Shown: in pieces, positions 1 through 8,425 of the stretch
Position numbering within the stretch: position 1 is the stretch's first letter
How the letters are laid out: every line of letters starts with the position of its first letter
Origin: an uncultured bacterium
Lineage (GTDB): Bacteria; Bacillota; Clostridia; Lachnospirales; Lachnospiraceae
Assembly: GCA_947381965.1 (NCBI GenBank)
Contig: CANCXX010000010.1
Span: forward strand, 1-64,000
Length of the DNA: 64,000 nt
Direction of reading: 5' to 3'
The notes under the pieces: model-generated
Database searches by the model: none
Told to the model about the DNA's origin: nothing
Seen by the model: the letters and a program-made list of their open reading frames with translations, nothing else
Program-made: the position numbers and the translations under genes

Positions 1-88
1 TTCTTCCTTATTTAGAATTTTCAGGGCTGTATTGCTGTTTAATTGTCAAGGTCCTTTGTTTCTCTGCTTGCTTAGATGCAACTTTGAT

Positions 89-117
89 ATCTTATCATGC
101 GCCGCTTCCTTTGTCAA
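89..117 (-). promoter_or_regulatory. Proximal promoter of a leftward (rRNA-type) tandem pair
   Basis: On the minus strand TTGACA (112-117) and TAAGAT (89-94) are separated by exactly 17 nt. Transcription would run leftward out of the window. The downstream leader contains CCTTGACAATTAAACAGC (complement of about 35-52), which resembles leaders before clostridial 16S rRNA. That an rRNA operon lies beyond the edge is an inference. Confidence 0.6.
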
Positions 118-186
118 GCCTTTTTTTTATTTTTTTAATTTTTATTTTTGTCTTTGCCATTCTATCTTGTGACGTGCGACTTGTAG

Positions 187-215
187 ATAGTACCAAATAA
201 TGAAAATATTGTCAA
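187..215 (-). promoter_or_regulatory. Distal promoter of the leftward tandem pair
   Basis: Minus-strand TTGACA (210-215), 17-nt spacer, TACTAT (187-192), about 98 bp upstream of the proximal promoter. Two near-consensus promoters in series with no reading frame between them is the usual P1/P2 layout of rRNA operons. The rest of 1-315 is A/T-rich leader with no gene that I can support. Confidence 0.6.
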
Positions 216-315
216 CACTTTTTTTAAAAATTTTTATAATTTTTTTACACCTGCAGGATCACGCTCTGATATGCTTATAATGTAGAGCTATATCCAAATG
301 TGGCATCCTGTTTTT

Positions 316-711
316 TCAGATTTGTTCCAGCACCGACAACCCCCATTCTTTAAAGAAATATACTAAAAATCCTACTATCAGTCCTGCCTCCGCTATGCCC
401 ACAACTGCCCCCAGGATTTTATCAACCCCTTTAATTACCGGAAGTTTTGAAATCAGCTCCAGGGAGGTAAGCAGGATATTTATCAGGCGGTATGCAAGAC
501 ATATTACAAAAAGTCCGGCCGCCATCTGAACCACTTTCCCTATTTCATTATCTAAATAGCTCCCAATTATTCCCATAATCAAAACTACACAAAAACATGC
601 TGCGGCCATTGCAAACAACGATATAATTTCCTTTATCATTCCTTTCCGGAAACCTGCCGCAATTCTCCATATAAATATTAACCCAATAATAATAAGCGCT
701 ATATAATACAT
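316..711 (-). CDS. CvpA family membrane protein
   Basis: A 131-residue protein with about four hydrophobic segments. It opens with a membrane helix followed by a GFRKGMIKEI stretch, the characteristic start of the CvpA (colicin V production) family in which a basic loop follows helix 1. The cellular role of CvpA proteins is poorly defined; they are inner-membrane proteins linked to envelope stress and purine-operon neighbourhoods in other bacteria. It is the last gene of a minus-strand run with the DUF5711-like gene (12 nt gap) and the 218-residue protein, so probably one transcript. Family call is solid, function is not. Confidence 0.8.
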   Translation of the reverse strand: MYYIALIIIGLIFIWRIAAGFRKGMIKEIISLFAMAAACFCVVLIMGIIGSYLDNEIGKVVQMAAGLFVICLAYRLINILLTSLELISKLPVIKGVDKILGAVVGIAEAGLIVGFLVYFFKEWGLSVLEQI

Positions 712-723
712 TTGTACCTTCCG

Positions 724-1935
724 TTAATTAAGTTCTATGGTATCAACCGAATTTGATGTAACTGCAGTATATTTATAGGCGGAGGCTGTGGGAATAACCA
801 ACGCTGTGCTTTTCTCAAAGCTTCCGGAGAACTTATCTGCTCCTCTCATATTACAAATACGGCATTCGGTATCGTTATACACAATTATCTGGTTCTTATT
901 AAAAATAATATCCGTATATTCTATGTCGATAAGCTGTGAATGCTCTTTTTCCCCTGAGGTATTATACACATCCAGACGGTAAGCGGATTCTCCGCTTTGG
1001 TTTATAAACACCAACCCAACATATTCTTCATTAAAATAGATGCTCTGTATTTTTTCATCAAGAAAACCGGATGCAATACTAACTGGCCTTTCTCCACCGG
1101 AAAAAAAGACGATTCGGTCATCAGAAACAGCAAAGGCAGAATTGTTATTCATAAACTGTACAAAGGGAACTATTGTATCAAGATAATCATAACCGCCCAC
1201 AAAATTATCAGTTTCATTTTGTCCTACTTCTCCAAAATTGTAAAACGCAACGGAAGATTTCATATCACCACTGTCCACATACAGATAAGAAACCGCCATC
1301 AGTTTTCCATTAGGACTTAAAGATATGCTGACCGGATACCCGCTCTTATCCATCGTAGCCCTTCCCTGGATTATTGGCGTATCCGTATTTTCATTTGCAT
1401 TATACACAAAGATTCTTATTACTTCCGCATCGTCCAGCACAGCTGCCACTACACCATTGGAAGAAACGCATAAGTCCCTGATTGGCAGGTTTGTGTTTAC
1501 AGTACCTTTCTCGCCATTTTTATCCATAACATAGATAGTACGGCCATTATAATCTCCTATCGCCACTACCTGATTGCAGACAGACGCAATAGGTGTCTGC
1601 ATTTCATATGTACGATTCCACACCACATTCCCCTTCGTATCTATACAGCTTGCTCCATCTTTACTGTAGAGTAAAACATTTCCCCCCAGATTTTTTACCG
1701 CCGCTCCTTGTACAATTGTAACGGGGGCCGAATGTGTAATGCTGCTTTCCGTATAAACTTTGTCCCTCCACTGTATAATAAAAAAAGCGATTATGGCAGC
1801 TGCCAGTATTATAAAAAGAATCATTCTGTAAAACACTGTCAGCTTATGACTTCGGATTTTTTCTTTATAATCAGCGCCTGGGGCAGCCTTTTCCCGCTTT
1901 TCCTTTTCTTTTAAATAGTCCCGCACATTTGCCAT
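724..1935 (-). CDS. DUF5711-like membrane-anchored beta-propeller protein
   Basis: 403 residues. A charged N-terminus (about 1-35) precedes one membrane helix (about 37-55), leaving about 345 residues outside the cell. The outer part is a series of short beta-rich units of the kind 'GNVLLYSKDGASCIDTKGN' and 'ISLSPNGKLMAVSYLYV', which looks like a WD40/PQQ-type propeller. I associate this arrangement with the uncharacterised DUF5711 family of Lachnospiraceae; function unknown, possibly scaffolding or sensing at the surface. The start has a good ribosome site (GGAG, 8 nt upstream). Transcribed between the 218-residue gene and cvpA, probably as one operon. Confidence 0.65.
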   Translation of the reverse strand: MANVRDYLKEKEKREKAAPGADYKEKIRSHKLTVFYRMILFIILAAAIIAFFIIQWRDKVYTESSITHSAPVTIVQGAAVKNLGGNVLLYSKDGASCIDTKGNVVWNRTYEMQTPIASVCNQVVAIGDYNGRTIYVMDKNGEKGTVNTNLPIRDLCVSSNGVVAAVLDDAEVIRIFVYNANENTDTPIIQGRATMDKSGYPVSISLSPNGKLMAVSYLYVDSGDMKSSVAFYNFGEVGQNETDNFVGGYDYLDTIVPFVQFMNNNSAFAVSDDRIVFFSGGERPVSIASGFLDEKIQSIYFNEEYVGLVFINQSGESAYRLDVYNTSGEKEHSQLIDIEYTDIIFNKNQIIVYNDTECRICNMRGADKFSGSFEKSTALVIPTASAYKYTAVTSNSVDTIELN

Positions 1936-1973
1936 AGGCTCATCTCCAACTCTTTTGTATTAAAGATTTCCAT

Positions 1974-2630
1974 CTACTTTTCTTTTTCCGTCAAGGTAAT
2001 TACTCTGTTAGCGGCTTCCACAAAGCCATTCATTTTATTATAGTCATTAATTGTAGTTACCGCCAGTGCCAAAATAACAATACATTCTCCATAGAGCAGT
2101 TTTTTTATTGTTTCTGATATGGAAAAAACTGCCTTTCGTCTCTCCGGCTGAATAAGTTCCCTATATCTGTTCCCCTTTCCTGGCAATCTTCTTGTCCTTA
2201 ATCTATTTTTCCTCTCATAACAGGCTAGAAGATAGCCCTGCATAGCTTCGTTTTTTTCGTAAAAAATATAGTATCCTTCCCTTTTTCCTGGAAGTTCCTG
2301 TTTATTGCCATATATATTGACGTATCCTATAAGCTCATATTCTTCAAAAAATTCTTTTCTTATTTGTTCTTCGTTTTTTCCATTTTCCAATTCTTCCATC
2401 ACGCAGGCTGCGCCATATACAAGGTAAATGTTCTGTTCTTCCTTTTGAAATACATGACCAAAAAGCGCAATTCGCAGCGGAAAAACTTTTTCTGGTAAAA
2501 ATTCCGTTTTTGTCAAAACATTTTTTTCTTTTTTTAATTCATTTAAATATGTATATACGTAATCTTCAACATAAACCCGTTCCTTGCCGTTTATCCTTCC
2601 CACCTGTTTTACCATATCCGGCAGCTGCAT
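1974..2630 (-). CDS. Unrecognised 218-residue protein with C-terminal membrane segment
   Basis: I do not recognise this family securely. The start is well supported by GTGGAGG 7 nt upstream. Residues 1-150 are mixed alpha/beta. A basic stretch (about 140-165, rich in Arg/Lys) is followed by one hydrophobic segment (about 185-200, GECIVILALAVTTI), so the protein is probably a tail-anchored or single-pass membrane protein with the main domain inside. The central part (IALFGHVFQ ... YELIGYVNIYG) has a faint resemblance to a JAB/MPN fold, which is a guess. It heads the run with the DUF5711-like gene and cvpA. Confidence 0.55.
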   Translation of the reverse strand: MQLPDMVKQVGRINGKERVYVEDYVYTYLNELKKEKNVLTKTEFLPEKVFPLRIALFGHVFQKEEQNIYLVYGAACVMEELENGKNEEQIRKEFFEEYELIGYVNIYGNKQELPGKREGYYIFYEKNEAMQGYLLACYERKNRLRTRRLPGKGNRYRELIQPERRKAVFSISETIKKLLYGECIVILALAVTTINDYNKMNGFVEAANRVITLTEKEK

Positions 2631-2738
2631 AATAATACCTCCACTTTTCCTGCATTATCTGCCTCAAGTTTAGCATAATACAGGGATAAATGGGATTGTA
2701 ATCCATCGCCTCCCGCATTGGATGGATCAGATAATTAC

Positions 2739-2770
2739 AAAAAAGATATGAGATACTCCCATATCTTTTT
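2739..2770. terminator. Bidirectional terminator between galM operon and the 218-residue gene
   Basis: AAAAAAGATATG (2739-2750) pairs with CATATCTTTTT (2760-2770), giving a stem flanked by A and T runs on both sides. It lies just beyond the dispersed repeat at the end of galM and would end the dnaX-ybaB-recR-galM transcript. Confidence 0.7.
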
Positions 2771-2781
2771 CAGCTTATTTA

Positions 2782-2910
2782 GTCAAAACCCCGCTGCAAG
2801 CTGACGGAGCATCAAACTTGCAGCGCAGCTAAGCAGCGGGGTTTTTGACCCTAGCGGCATTCGTCAAATGGATGCTTCGCATCCGCTTGACGCATTGCTC
2901 GCGGGAATAA
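2782..2910 (+). repeat. Dispersed intergenic repeat, copy 1 (overlaps galM 3' end)
   Basis: About 129 bp that align along their whole length with 27451-27580 in the same orientation. Shared blocks include GTCAAAA, GCATCAAACTTGCA, CGCAGC, TTTGACCCT, GGCATT, GTCAA, GCTT-GCATCCGC and CAGGAATAA/CGGGAATAA. Internal inverted segments (GTCAAAACCCCGCTGC against GCAGCGGGGTTTTTGAC) would fold into a hairpin. No reading frame of its own. The right third (2864-2910) supplies the last codons and the stop codon of galM. Confidence 0.8.
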
Positions 2911-3943
2911 ATTTATATATTGTAGTGCTTTTATATTTTTCTCCCGGTTTTAAGAAAGAAGAGGGAAAATCCGGTTTATTGGGTGCATCCGGAAAGTACT
3001 GGGTTTCCAGGCAAAGACCGCTTCTTTCTTCATATATGGCCCCCATCTTCCCTGCCTGTTTTGTTATAAAATTACCTGCATAAAATTGTACCCCCGGCAA
3101 ATCCGTATAGGCTTTCATTTTACGGCCTGATACCGGATCTGACACCGTTGCAAATTCTTTTATGGTTCCATCCGCTCCGTCAATAGCCCAGTTGTGGTCA
3201 TATCCCCCGGCCATCTTTAACTGCCCGTTGTCCGTATCTATTCTTTCTCCAATCCGTGTTTTTCTGGTAAAATCAAAAGGAGTGTCTGCCACTTTTGCTA
3301 TTTCTCCTGTGGGAATAGACCCTGCATCTGCAGGTGTATAGGCCGACGCCTTCAGTTCCAGCTCATGGTCATATATTTTTCCTTTGTTATGTCCTGCAAG
3401 ATTAAAGTATGTATGATTTGTCAAATTAATAATTGTTGCCTGATCGCTTTCAGCATCATACTTCAGTATCAGTTCATTGTCCTTTGTGACAGAATAAATT
3501 ACCTGGATTTTTTTATTGCCCGGAAATCCCATACAGCCATCTTTATCCTCCAAAGACAAAATTATTTCATTGTCTCCCTCAGACACATCCCACACTCTTT
3601 TATGGTATCCAAGCGCTTCATGGCTGTGCAGATTATTTGCCCCATCGTTAACATGCAGCTGGCATTTCTTTCCCTCAAGCATAAAAGAAGCCTTTCCTAT
3701 TCTGTTCGCATTAGGACCAATCACAGCGCCAAAAAAACATCCATTCGTAAAATAAGGCTCCAGTGTATCGTATCCCAAAACAACATCGTCTTTATTCCCC
3801 TTTTCATCAGGAACAATCAGATTAACCAGAATGGCCCCATAATTTATGATGCCTGCCTTCATTCCATTTTCATTCTCAAGCCAATATCTGTAAATTTCCT
3901 TCCCGCTTTCTGTTTTGCCAAACAACTCTTTTCGTATTCCCAT
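2864..3943 (-). CDS. galM: Aldose 1-epimerase (galactose mutarotase)
   Basis: Interconverts alpha and beta anomers of aldoses in the cytoplasm, feeding the Leloir pathway and other sugar kinases. 359 residues, slightly longer than usual. Visible family marks are GPNANRI near residue 78, the catalytic His in NLTNHTYFNLAG (about 172-183) and the catalytic Glu region RSGLCLETQYFPDAPN near the C-terminus. The start overlaps the recR stop region and has GGTGGAG 8 nt upstream. The natural end of the family (Thr-Thr-Ile-Tyr-Lys-Phe-x) is followed here by a 14-residue tail encoded by the dispersed repeat at 2782-2910. Last gene of the dnaX operon. Confidence 0.93.
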   Translation of the reverse strand: MGIRKELFGKTESGKEIYRYWLENENGMKAGIINYGAILVNLIVPDEKGNKDDVVLGYDTLEPYFTNGCFFGAVIGPNANRIGKASFMLEGKKCQLHVNDGANNLHSHEALGYHKRVWDVSEGDNEIILSLEDKDGCMGFPGNKKIQVIYSVTKDNELILKYDAESDQATIINLTNHTYFNLAGHNKGKIYDHELELKASAYTPADAGSIPTGEIAKVADTPFDFTRKTRIGERIDTDNGQLKMAGGYDHNWAIDGADGTIKEFATVSDPVSGRKMKAYTDLPGVQFYAGNFITKQAGKMGAIYEERSGLCLETQYFPDAPNKPDFPSSFLKPGEKYKSTTIYKFIPASNASSGCEASI

Positions 3944-3944
3944 A

Positions 3945-4541
3945 TTACATCTCCACCCTTCCTTCCAACGCCCGCAACAGTGTCACCTCATCAATATACT
4001 CTAAATCTCCTCCTACCGGCACGCCGCTGGCAATTCTGGTCACTTTTATCCCTGTTGGTTTAATCAGTTTACTGATATACATAGCGGTAGTTTCACCTTC
4101 CAGGCTTGAATTTGTTGCAATTATAACTTCTGATACATTTTCCTGTACCCGCGTAACCAATTCCTTCAGCCGGATATCTCCCGGTCCAATTCCAAGCATG
4201 GGAGAAATTGCACCGTGCAGCACATGATAAATTCCCCCGTATTTTCCGGTTTTTTCATATGCTGCCAAATCCCTTGTATTTTCCACCACCATAATTGTCC
4301 CATGGTCTCTTTTGGCATCTGCACATACCGGACAAACCTCACTATCTGTCAAAGTAAAACATTCCTTGCAATAGCGGACATTTTCCTTTGCCTCCACAAT
4401 TGTTTTTACCAGTCTGTTTATTTTATCCTTTGGAAGATTTATTAAGTGGAATGCCAGCCTTTGGGCGGACTTGGAGCCAATGCCCGGCAGACCTGCCAGC
4501 TCATCTATTAATTTATTAATATACCCGCTGTATAAATCCAT
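3945..4541 (-). CDS. recR: Recombination mediator protein RecR
   Basis: RecF-pathway protein that helps load RecA at gaps. 198 residues, the standard length. An N-terminal helix-hairpin-helix ([16 protein letters not shown], about 18-33) is followed by a four-Cys zinc finger (CKEC ... CPVC, about 57-72) and a Toprim domain beginning at [12 protein letters not shown] (about 80). Its ATG overlaps the stop codon of ybaB (TAATG), so the two are translationally coupled, and galM follows 2 nt after. The ybaB-recR pair downstream of dnaX is conserved in Firmicutes. Confidence 0.97.
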   Translation of the reverse strand: MDLYSGYINKLIDELAGLPGIGSKSAQRLAFHLINLPKDKINRLVKTIVEAKENVRYCKECFTLTDSEVCPVCADAKRDHGTIMVVENTRDLAAYEKTGKYGGIYHVLHGAISPMLGIGPGDIRLKELVTRVQENVSEVIIATNSSLEGETTAMYISKLIKPTGIKVTRIASGVPVGGDLEYIDEVTLLRALEGRVEM

Positions 4542-4891
4542 TAAAAGGGAAGTCCTCCTCCCAAACCGAGTCCGCCTGTCATTTTATTCATAATCTCAGC
4601 GCTTGCTTCCTCTGCCATCCGCAGCGCTTCATTGGTTGCCGCCATTACCAAATCTTCCAGCATTTCAATGTCATCAGGATCCACCACTTCTTCTGAAAGC
4701 TTTACTTTAGTCACTTCTTTTTTGCCTGTCACAGTTACCTCTACAGCACCTCCGCCTGCCTTGGCTGTAAATTCCCTGACCTCCAGCTCCTTCTGATTTT
4801 CTTCCATCTGACGCTGCATTCTCTGGGCCTGCTTCATCAGATTATTCATATTTCCGGGCATTCCTCCCGGAAATCCACCACGTTTTGCCAT
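4541..4891 (-). CDS. YbaB/EbfC family nucleoid-associated protein
   Basis: 116 residues. A Gly/Met/Asn-rich start, then the family helix ([19 protein letters not shown], about 19-37) and the beta segment [21 protein letters not shown], then a C-terminal helix and Gly-rich tail. Members form dimers that bind DNA and associate with the nucleoid. Lies between dnaX and recR, overlapping recR by one base. Family identification is firm; the regulatory role in this organism is unknown. Confidence 0.95.
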   Translation of the reverse strand: MAKRGGFPGGMPGNMNNLMKQAQRMQRQMEENQKELEVREFTAKAGGGAVEVTVTGKKEVTKVKLSEEVVDPDDIEMLEDLVMAATNEALRMAEEASAEIMNKMTGGLGLGGGLPF

Positions 4892-4941
4892 TTTAATCCT
4901 CCATTCCAGCTCAATCTCTCTATACTTTCAAACACAGTATC

Positions 4942-6543
4942 TTAAAATAGTTCCGGTTCATCTTCCAGATCTTCCACTTCCATATGGATTGCCTGACTCA
5001 CCATCTTTGTCAAATCAGGGAAAACTTCCTCCGGGTTCTGATTCCTCTCAGGGCTTTGAATTGTAATGCTCATATTCTTACCCGTAAAGCCTGCAATAAC
5101 CGCTTCCAGTTCTTCCTTATGCACTTTCTCTTTAAAATAGTCCGAGGGAAGGCCATCCTGCACCACTATGAGCAGACTATCGTCCCCTGCAAGGCTGGGA
5201 TAGGCTGTTTTTAAATAAGCTTTCATGGGCATGGCAGTCTGCCCGACAATCGCTGACCATCTTTCTACTGCCTGCCTTACGTCTTCAGGAACCGCCTTTG
5301 GCATTTCCGCCCTTACTTCCGGTTTAGGATGGGTTGCGGCATCCATCTGCTCTTTGGCTTCTCCTGCCCAGCCTGCCATTACAGGAACTCCATTTTCCAC
5401 TTTTTCCTCCAGTTGTCTGATTCGGTCAACAAGCGACCGGATATCTGTTTCCATCCCTGGCCTGCACAGTTTAATTAACCCAATTTCCACAAGTATTCTC
5501 TTTTGGGACGCATAACGGATCTGTCCGGACAGCTCTGACAATACCCGGATATACCGCATAATGATATCATTTTCAACCATCTGCGCTTCTTCCTTGAGCC
5601 GGGCAAGGTTTTCTGTGGAGACATCTATCACATCCTCTATCCCGTCTGCAGTTTTTACCAAAAGCAGATTTCGCAGATACCATGTAAAATCTGATATAAA
5701 CTGTGTCAGCTCTCTCCCCTGCATCACAATTTCTTCCAAAAGCACAATAGCGCCTGTCACATCTCCTTTAAGCGCCACCCGCAAAAGCCGGCTGAACACT
5801 CCCGTGTCAACCGCCCCCAGAACATCCAGCACCTTATCATAAGTCAGTTCTTTTCCAAAATGAAAAGCAATACATTGATCCAGAAGGCTTAGGGCATCTC
5901 TCATGGAACCGTCCGCAGTCTTTGCAATATAACGGACTGCCTTATCCTCTATCTGAACCTGTTCTTTTTCTACAAGTTCCCTCATTCTGTCAGATATGGT
6001 TTCAATGGTAATCCTCCTAAAATCATACCTCTGGCATCTGGATAAAATAGTAACCGGTATCTTATGGACCTCTGTGGTTGCCAATATAAAAATCACATAA
6101 GACGGCGGTTCTTCCAGAGTCTTCAAAAGTGCATTAAAGGCCCCCATGGAAAGCATATGAACCTCGTCGATAATATAAACCTTATATTTTCCCTCTGCCG
6201 GAGAATAGGTCACTTCATCCACGATTTCACGAATACTGTCCACGCCATTATTAGAAGCAGCGTCAATCTCTATAACATTCATACTAGCTCCTGATAAAAT
6301 GGCTCTACAGACAGCACACTCTCCACAGGGACTTCCATCCTTAGGACTTTCACAATTTACAGCCCTGGCAAATATTTTTGCAATCGTAGTCTTGCCTGTA
6401 CCTCTCGTGCCGCAAAACAGATACGCATGAGAGGTCCGTTCAGCCTTAATCTGGTTTTTCAGTGTCGTGACAATATGATCCTGTCCCTTTACATCTTCAA
6501 AGACTGTGGGACGAAATTTTCTGTAAAGGGCTGTATACGACAT
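4942..6543 (-). CDS. dnaX: DNA polymerase III subunit gamma/tau
   Basis: Clamp-loader ATPase of the replisome. 533 residues from the chosen ATG, preceded by AAAGGA with good spacing; a TTG five codons earlier would remove that ribosome site. Walker A GTRGTGKT lies at about 45-52, a four-Cys zinc module (C ... CGECAVC) at about 65-80, Walker B IIDEVHML near 125, and the SRC sensor (LSRCQRYDF) near 167. The C-terminal tau region (about 370-533) is divergent as usual. No clear slippery A-run for a programmed frameshift was noticed. First gene of the dnaX-ybaB-recR-galM operon. Confidence 0.97.
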   Translation of the reverse strand: MSYTALYRKFRPTVFEDVKGQDHIVTTLKNQIKAERTSHAYLFCGTRGTGKTTIAKIFARAVNCESPKDGSPCGECAVCRAILSGASMNVIEIDAASNNGVDSIREIVDEVTYSPAEGKYKVYIIDEVHMLSMGAFNALLKTLEEPPSYVIFILATTEVHKIPVTILSRCQRYDFRRITIETISDRMRELVEKEQVQIEDKAVRYIAKTADGSMRDALSLLDQCIAFHFGKELTYDKVLDVLGAVDTGVFSRLLRVALKGDVTGAIVLLEEIVMQGRELTQFISDFTWYLRNLLLVKTADGIEDVIDVSTENLARLKEEAQMVENDIIMRYIRVLSELSGQIRYASQKRILVEIGLIKLCRPGMETDIRSLVDRIRQLEEKVENGVPVMAGWAGEAKEQMDAATHPKPEVRAEMPKAVPEDVRQAVERWSAIVGQTAMPMKAYLKTAYPSLAGDDSLLIVVQDGLPSDYFKEKVHKEELEAVIAGFTGKNMSITIQSPERNQNPEEVFPDLTKMVSQAIHMEVEDLEDEPELF

Positions 6544-6668
6544 ATTTTTTCCTTTCAATATTATTGGACCGCCAGTTCCCCTGCCACAGACTTTTTATAT
6601 CTCAAACCTGAATGCAGGTTAATGGCATGGACTTTTGCGGCGTCCATCCTGCACACTGTATACAGAGA

Positions 6669-7751
6669 TCAACCGCCAAAACTTATTCCCAGCAGTTTTG
6701 CCTCTTTTACAATAGACGCATCGGGAGAAACCATTTTTAACTTTCCGGCCACTTCCTCCAAAGGCACTTTCACAACCTCACGGTTTTTATACCCCACCAT
6801 AAAACCATATTCACCCTTTAAAATAAGTGCGCCTGCTTCCGCTCCCAGACGACTGGCAAATACACGATCATAAGGACAGGGGCTTCCGCCTCTTTGCGTA
6901 TGTCCGGGAACCGTAACTCTTACTTCATTTCCGGTGGCTTTCTGAATCTGCTCAGCCAGTTCATATGATACGGATGGATATTTATAATTTTTTCTTTTTT
7001 CTTTAAATTCTTTTTTGGACAGTTTTGCATCTTCCTTTGAAATTGCACCTTCCGCCACTGCCAGTATCGTAAAGCTGCTTCCGTTTCTATTGCGTTCTTC
7101 TATCTTGGATACTACTTTTTTAATATCATATGGTATTTCAGGAATAAGAATAATGTCCGCCCCGCCTGCCATACCTGCATTTAATGTCAGCCATCCAACC
7201 TTGTGTCCCATTACTTCTACAATAAATACCCTGCCATGGGACGCCGCTGTTGTATGAATACAGTCAATGGCATCCGTTGCAATATTTACCGCGCTTTGGA
7301 AGCCAAACGTCATATCTGTTCCCCACAAATCATTATCAATGGTTTTGGGAAGGGTAATAATATTTAAGCCTTCCTCCCTTAAAAGATTGGCTGTCTTGTG
7401 GGTTCCGTTTCCCCCAAGAATTACCAGACAGTCCAGACGAAGCTTGTAGTAGTTCTGCTTCATGGCATCTACCTTATCCAAACCATTTTCATCCGGATCC
7501 TTAATGGTTTTAAAAGGTGTCCGTGAGGTTCCAAGCATGGTGCCTCCCTTTGTAAGTATTCCTGAGAAATCATGACCTCCCAGCATACGGAAGTTTCCAT
7601 AAATCAGCCCCCTATATCCGTCAAGGAATCCATAAATTTCCACATTTTCCTTGCTGTTTACAAGACATTTTACAACCCCTCTCATAGCAGCATTCAGCGC
7701 CTGGCAGTCGCCGCCGCTTGTTAACATACCAATTCTTTTCACTTTTCCCAT
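6669..7751 (-). CDS. pfkA: 6-phosphofructokinase
   Basis: Phosphorylates fructose 6-phosphate to fructose 1,6-bisphosphate in glycolysis. 360 residues. The N-terminal loop is GMLTSGGDCQALNAAMRG; the catalytic TIDND motif is PKTIDND; substrate-site segments MGHKVGWLTL and PGHTQRGGSP are present. Two donor-site positions are unusual: the GGDG motif reads GGNGT (Asn for the Mg-binding Asp) and Lys precedes TIDND, as in PPi-dependent and some ATP-dependent (for example trypanosomatid) enzymes. Thus ATP or PPi as phosphoryl donor cannot be decided here. Monocistronic, with its own promoter at 7800-7828. Confidence 0.9.
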   Translation of the reverse strand: MGKVKRIGMLTSGGDCQALNAAMRGVVKCLVNSKENVEIYGFLDGYRGLIYGNFRMLGGHDFSGILTKGGTMLGTSRTPFKTIKDPDENGLDKVDAMKQNYYKLRLDCLVILGGNGTHKTANLLREEGLNIITLPKTIDNDLWGTDMTFGFQSAVNIATDAIDCIHTTAASHGRVFIVEVMGHKVGWLTLNAGMAGGADIILIPEIPYDIKKVVSKIEERNRNGSSFTILAVAEGAISKEDAKLSKKEFKEKRKNYKYPSVSYELAEQIQKATGNEVRVTVPGHTQRGGSPCPYDRVFASRLGAEAGALILKGEYGFMVGYKNREVVKVPLEEVAGKLKMVSPDASIVKEAKLLGISFGG

Positions 7752-7799
7752 CCTCCTTCTCCTTACACCAACAGATTCATTTTAATCAATGTATTAATT

Positions 7800-7828
7800 A
7801 TTATACCTAATTTATGGCCCGTTTACAA
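7800..7828 (-). promoter_or_regulatory. Promoter of pfkA
   Basis: Minus-strand TTGTAA (7823-7828), 17-nt spacer and a perfect TATAAT (7800-7805), about 50 nt upstream of the pfkA start codon. Confidence 0.65.
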
Positions 7829-7860
7829 TATATTTACCAGCGTTAATTCCGTTCGGGGTA

Positions 7861-8018
7861 ATATTCTGTTACTATTCACGGGTCAGGAATGCGCACCTGT
7901 TCCGCATTCCGTGAGAACATGATGCAGGAGTGAGGGGCGATTTTTGCGAAGCAAAACTTGGAATATCGCTCCGAATTGTTACTATGAGCGGCTCCCAGGC
8001 CGTGAATAGTAACAATAT
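7861..8018. repeat. Long palindromic intergenic element
   Basis: GTTACTATTCACGG (7868-7881) is repeated as its perfect reverse complement CCGTGAATAGTAAC (8000-8013), and ATATT/AATAT flanks extend the arms with a 2-nt bulge. Inside are further hairpins: GGAATGCG (7886-7893) with CGCATTCC (7903-7910), and GTTACTAT (7978-7985) which can pair alternatively with 8006-8013. The whole 158 bp would fold into a branched structure. It looks like a non-coding dispersed element (MITE- or REP-like); only one copy was found in this window. A minus-strand open frame across it and the tRNA is not believable as a gene. Confidence 0.7.
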
Positions 8019-8188
8019 TCTTATTGCAACATCATTTACCAGACATTTCCGAATCAAGCCCTGCAAACAATTCACGGTCGGAAGAATTGCTTTTTGCATA
8101 AACCTCCTACATGACGGATTTGCGCAAAAAATTAATACGGACAACGTCTGTTTAATGAAGATTTCCTGATAAATTCCTGCAAAAGAGA

Positions 8189-8217
8189 TTGACTTGTAAT
8201 TTTGAAAACAGTATAAT
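8189..8217 (+). promoter_or_regulatory. Promoter of tRNA-Ser
   Basis: TTGACT (8189-8194), 17-nt spacer, TATAAT (8212-8217). The predicted start is about 60 nt before the mature tRNA. Confidence 0.75.
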
Positions 8218-8283
8218 AATTGAAGTTCTTTCCATCGGCTTATTACATAAGTTCTTTGGGAACTGATATTTTTGCTATGACAT

Positions 8284-8374
8284 GGAGAGTTATCGAAGCG
8301 GTCATAACGAGCTGCACTCGAAATGCAGTTGTCCTTTACAGGGCACGTGGGTTCGAATCCCACACTCTCCGCCA
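8284..8374 (+). tRNA. tRNA-Ser (anticodon CGA)
   Basis: Acceptor arm GGAGAGT (8284-8290) pairs with ACTCTCC (8364-8370). The anticodon stem CTGCA/TGCAG encloses the loop CTCGAAA, giving anticodon CGA (reads UCG). The long variable arm is typical of class II serine tRNAs, and the T arm is GTGGG-TTCGAAT-CCCAC. The 3' CCA is encoded (8372-8374). A strong promoter precedes it and a terminator hairpin follows. The tRNA borders the remnant-rich island to its right. Confidence 0.97.
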
Positions 8375-8385
8375 GAAAATTCAGT

Positions 8386-8425
8386 CCACAAGCGGGTTTG
8401 CCACTTGTGGGCTTTCTTCATTTTA
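8386..8425 (+). terminator. Terminator of tRNA-Ser
   Basis: CCACAAG (8386-8392) pairs with CTTGTGG (8404-8410), followed by a T-rich tract (GCTTTCTTCATTTT). Confidence 0.75.

Noticed and set aside
3365-4063. 232-codon plus-strand frame opposite galM and recR
   Set aside because: Lies antisense to two firmly identified genes and has no family features.
7872-8363. 163-codon open frame on the minus strand across the tRNA-Ser and the palindrome
   Set aside because: It begins with the reverse translation of the tRNA gene (MGFEPTCPVKD) and continues through a palindromic element; no ribosome site or family resemblance.
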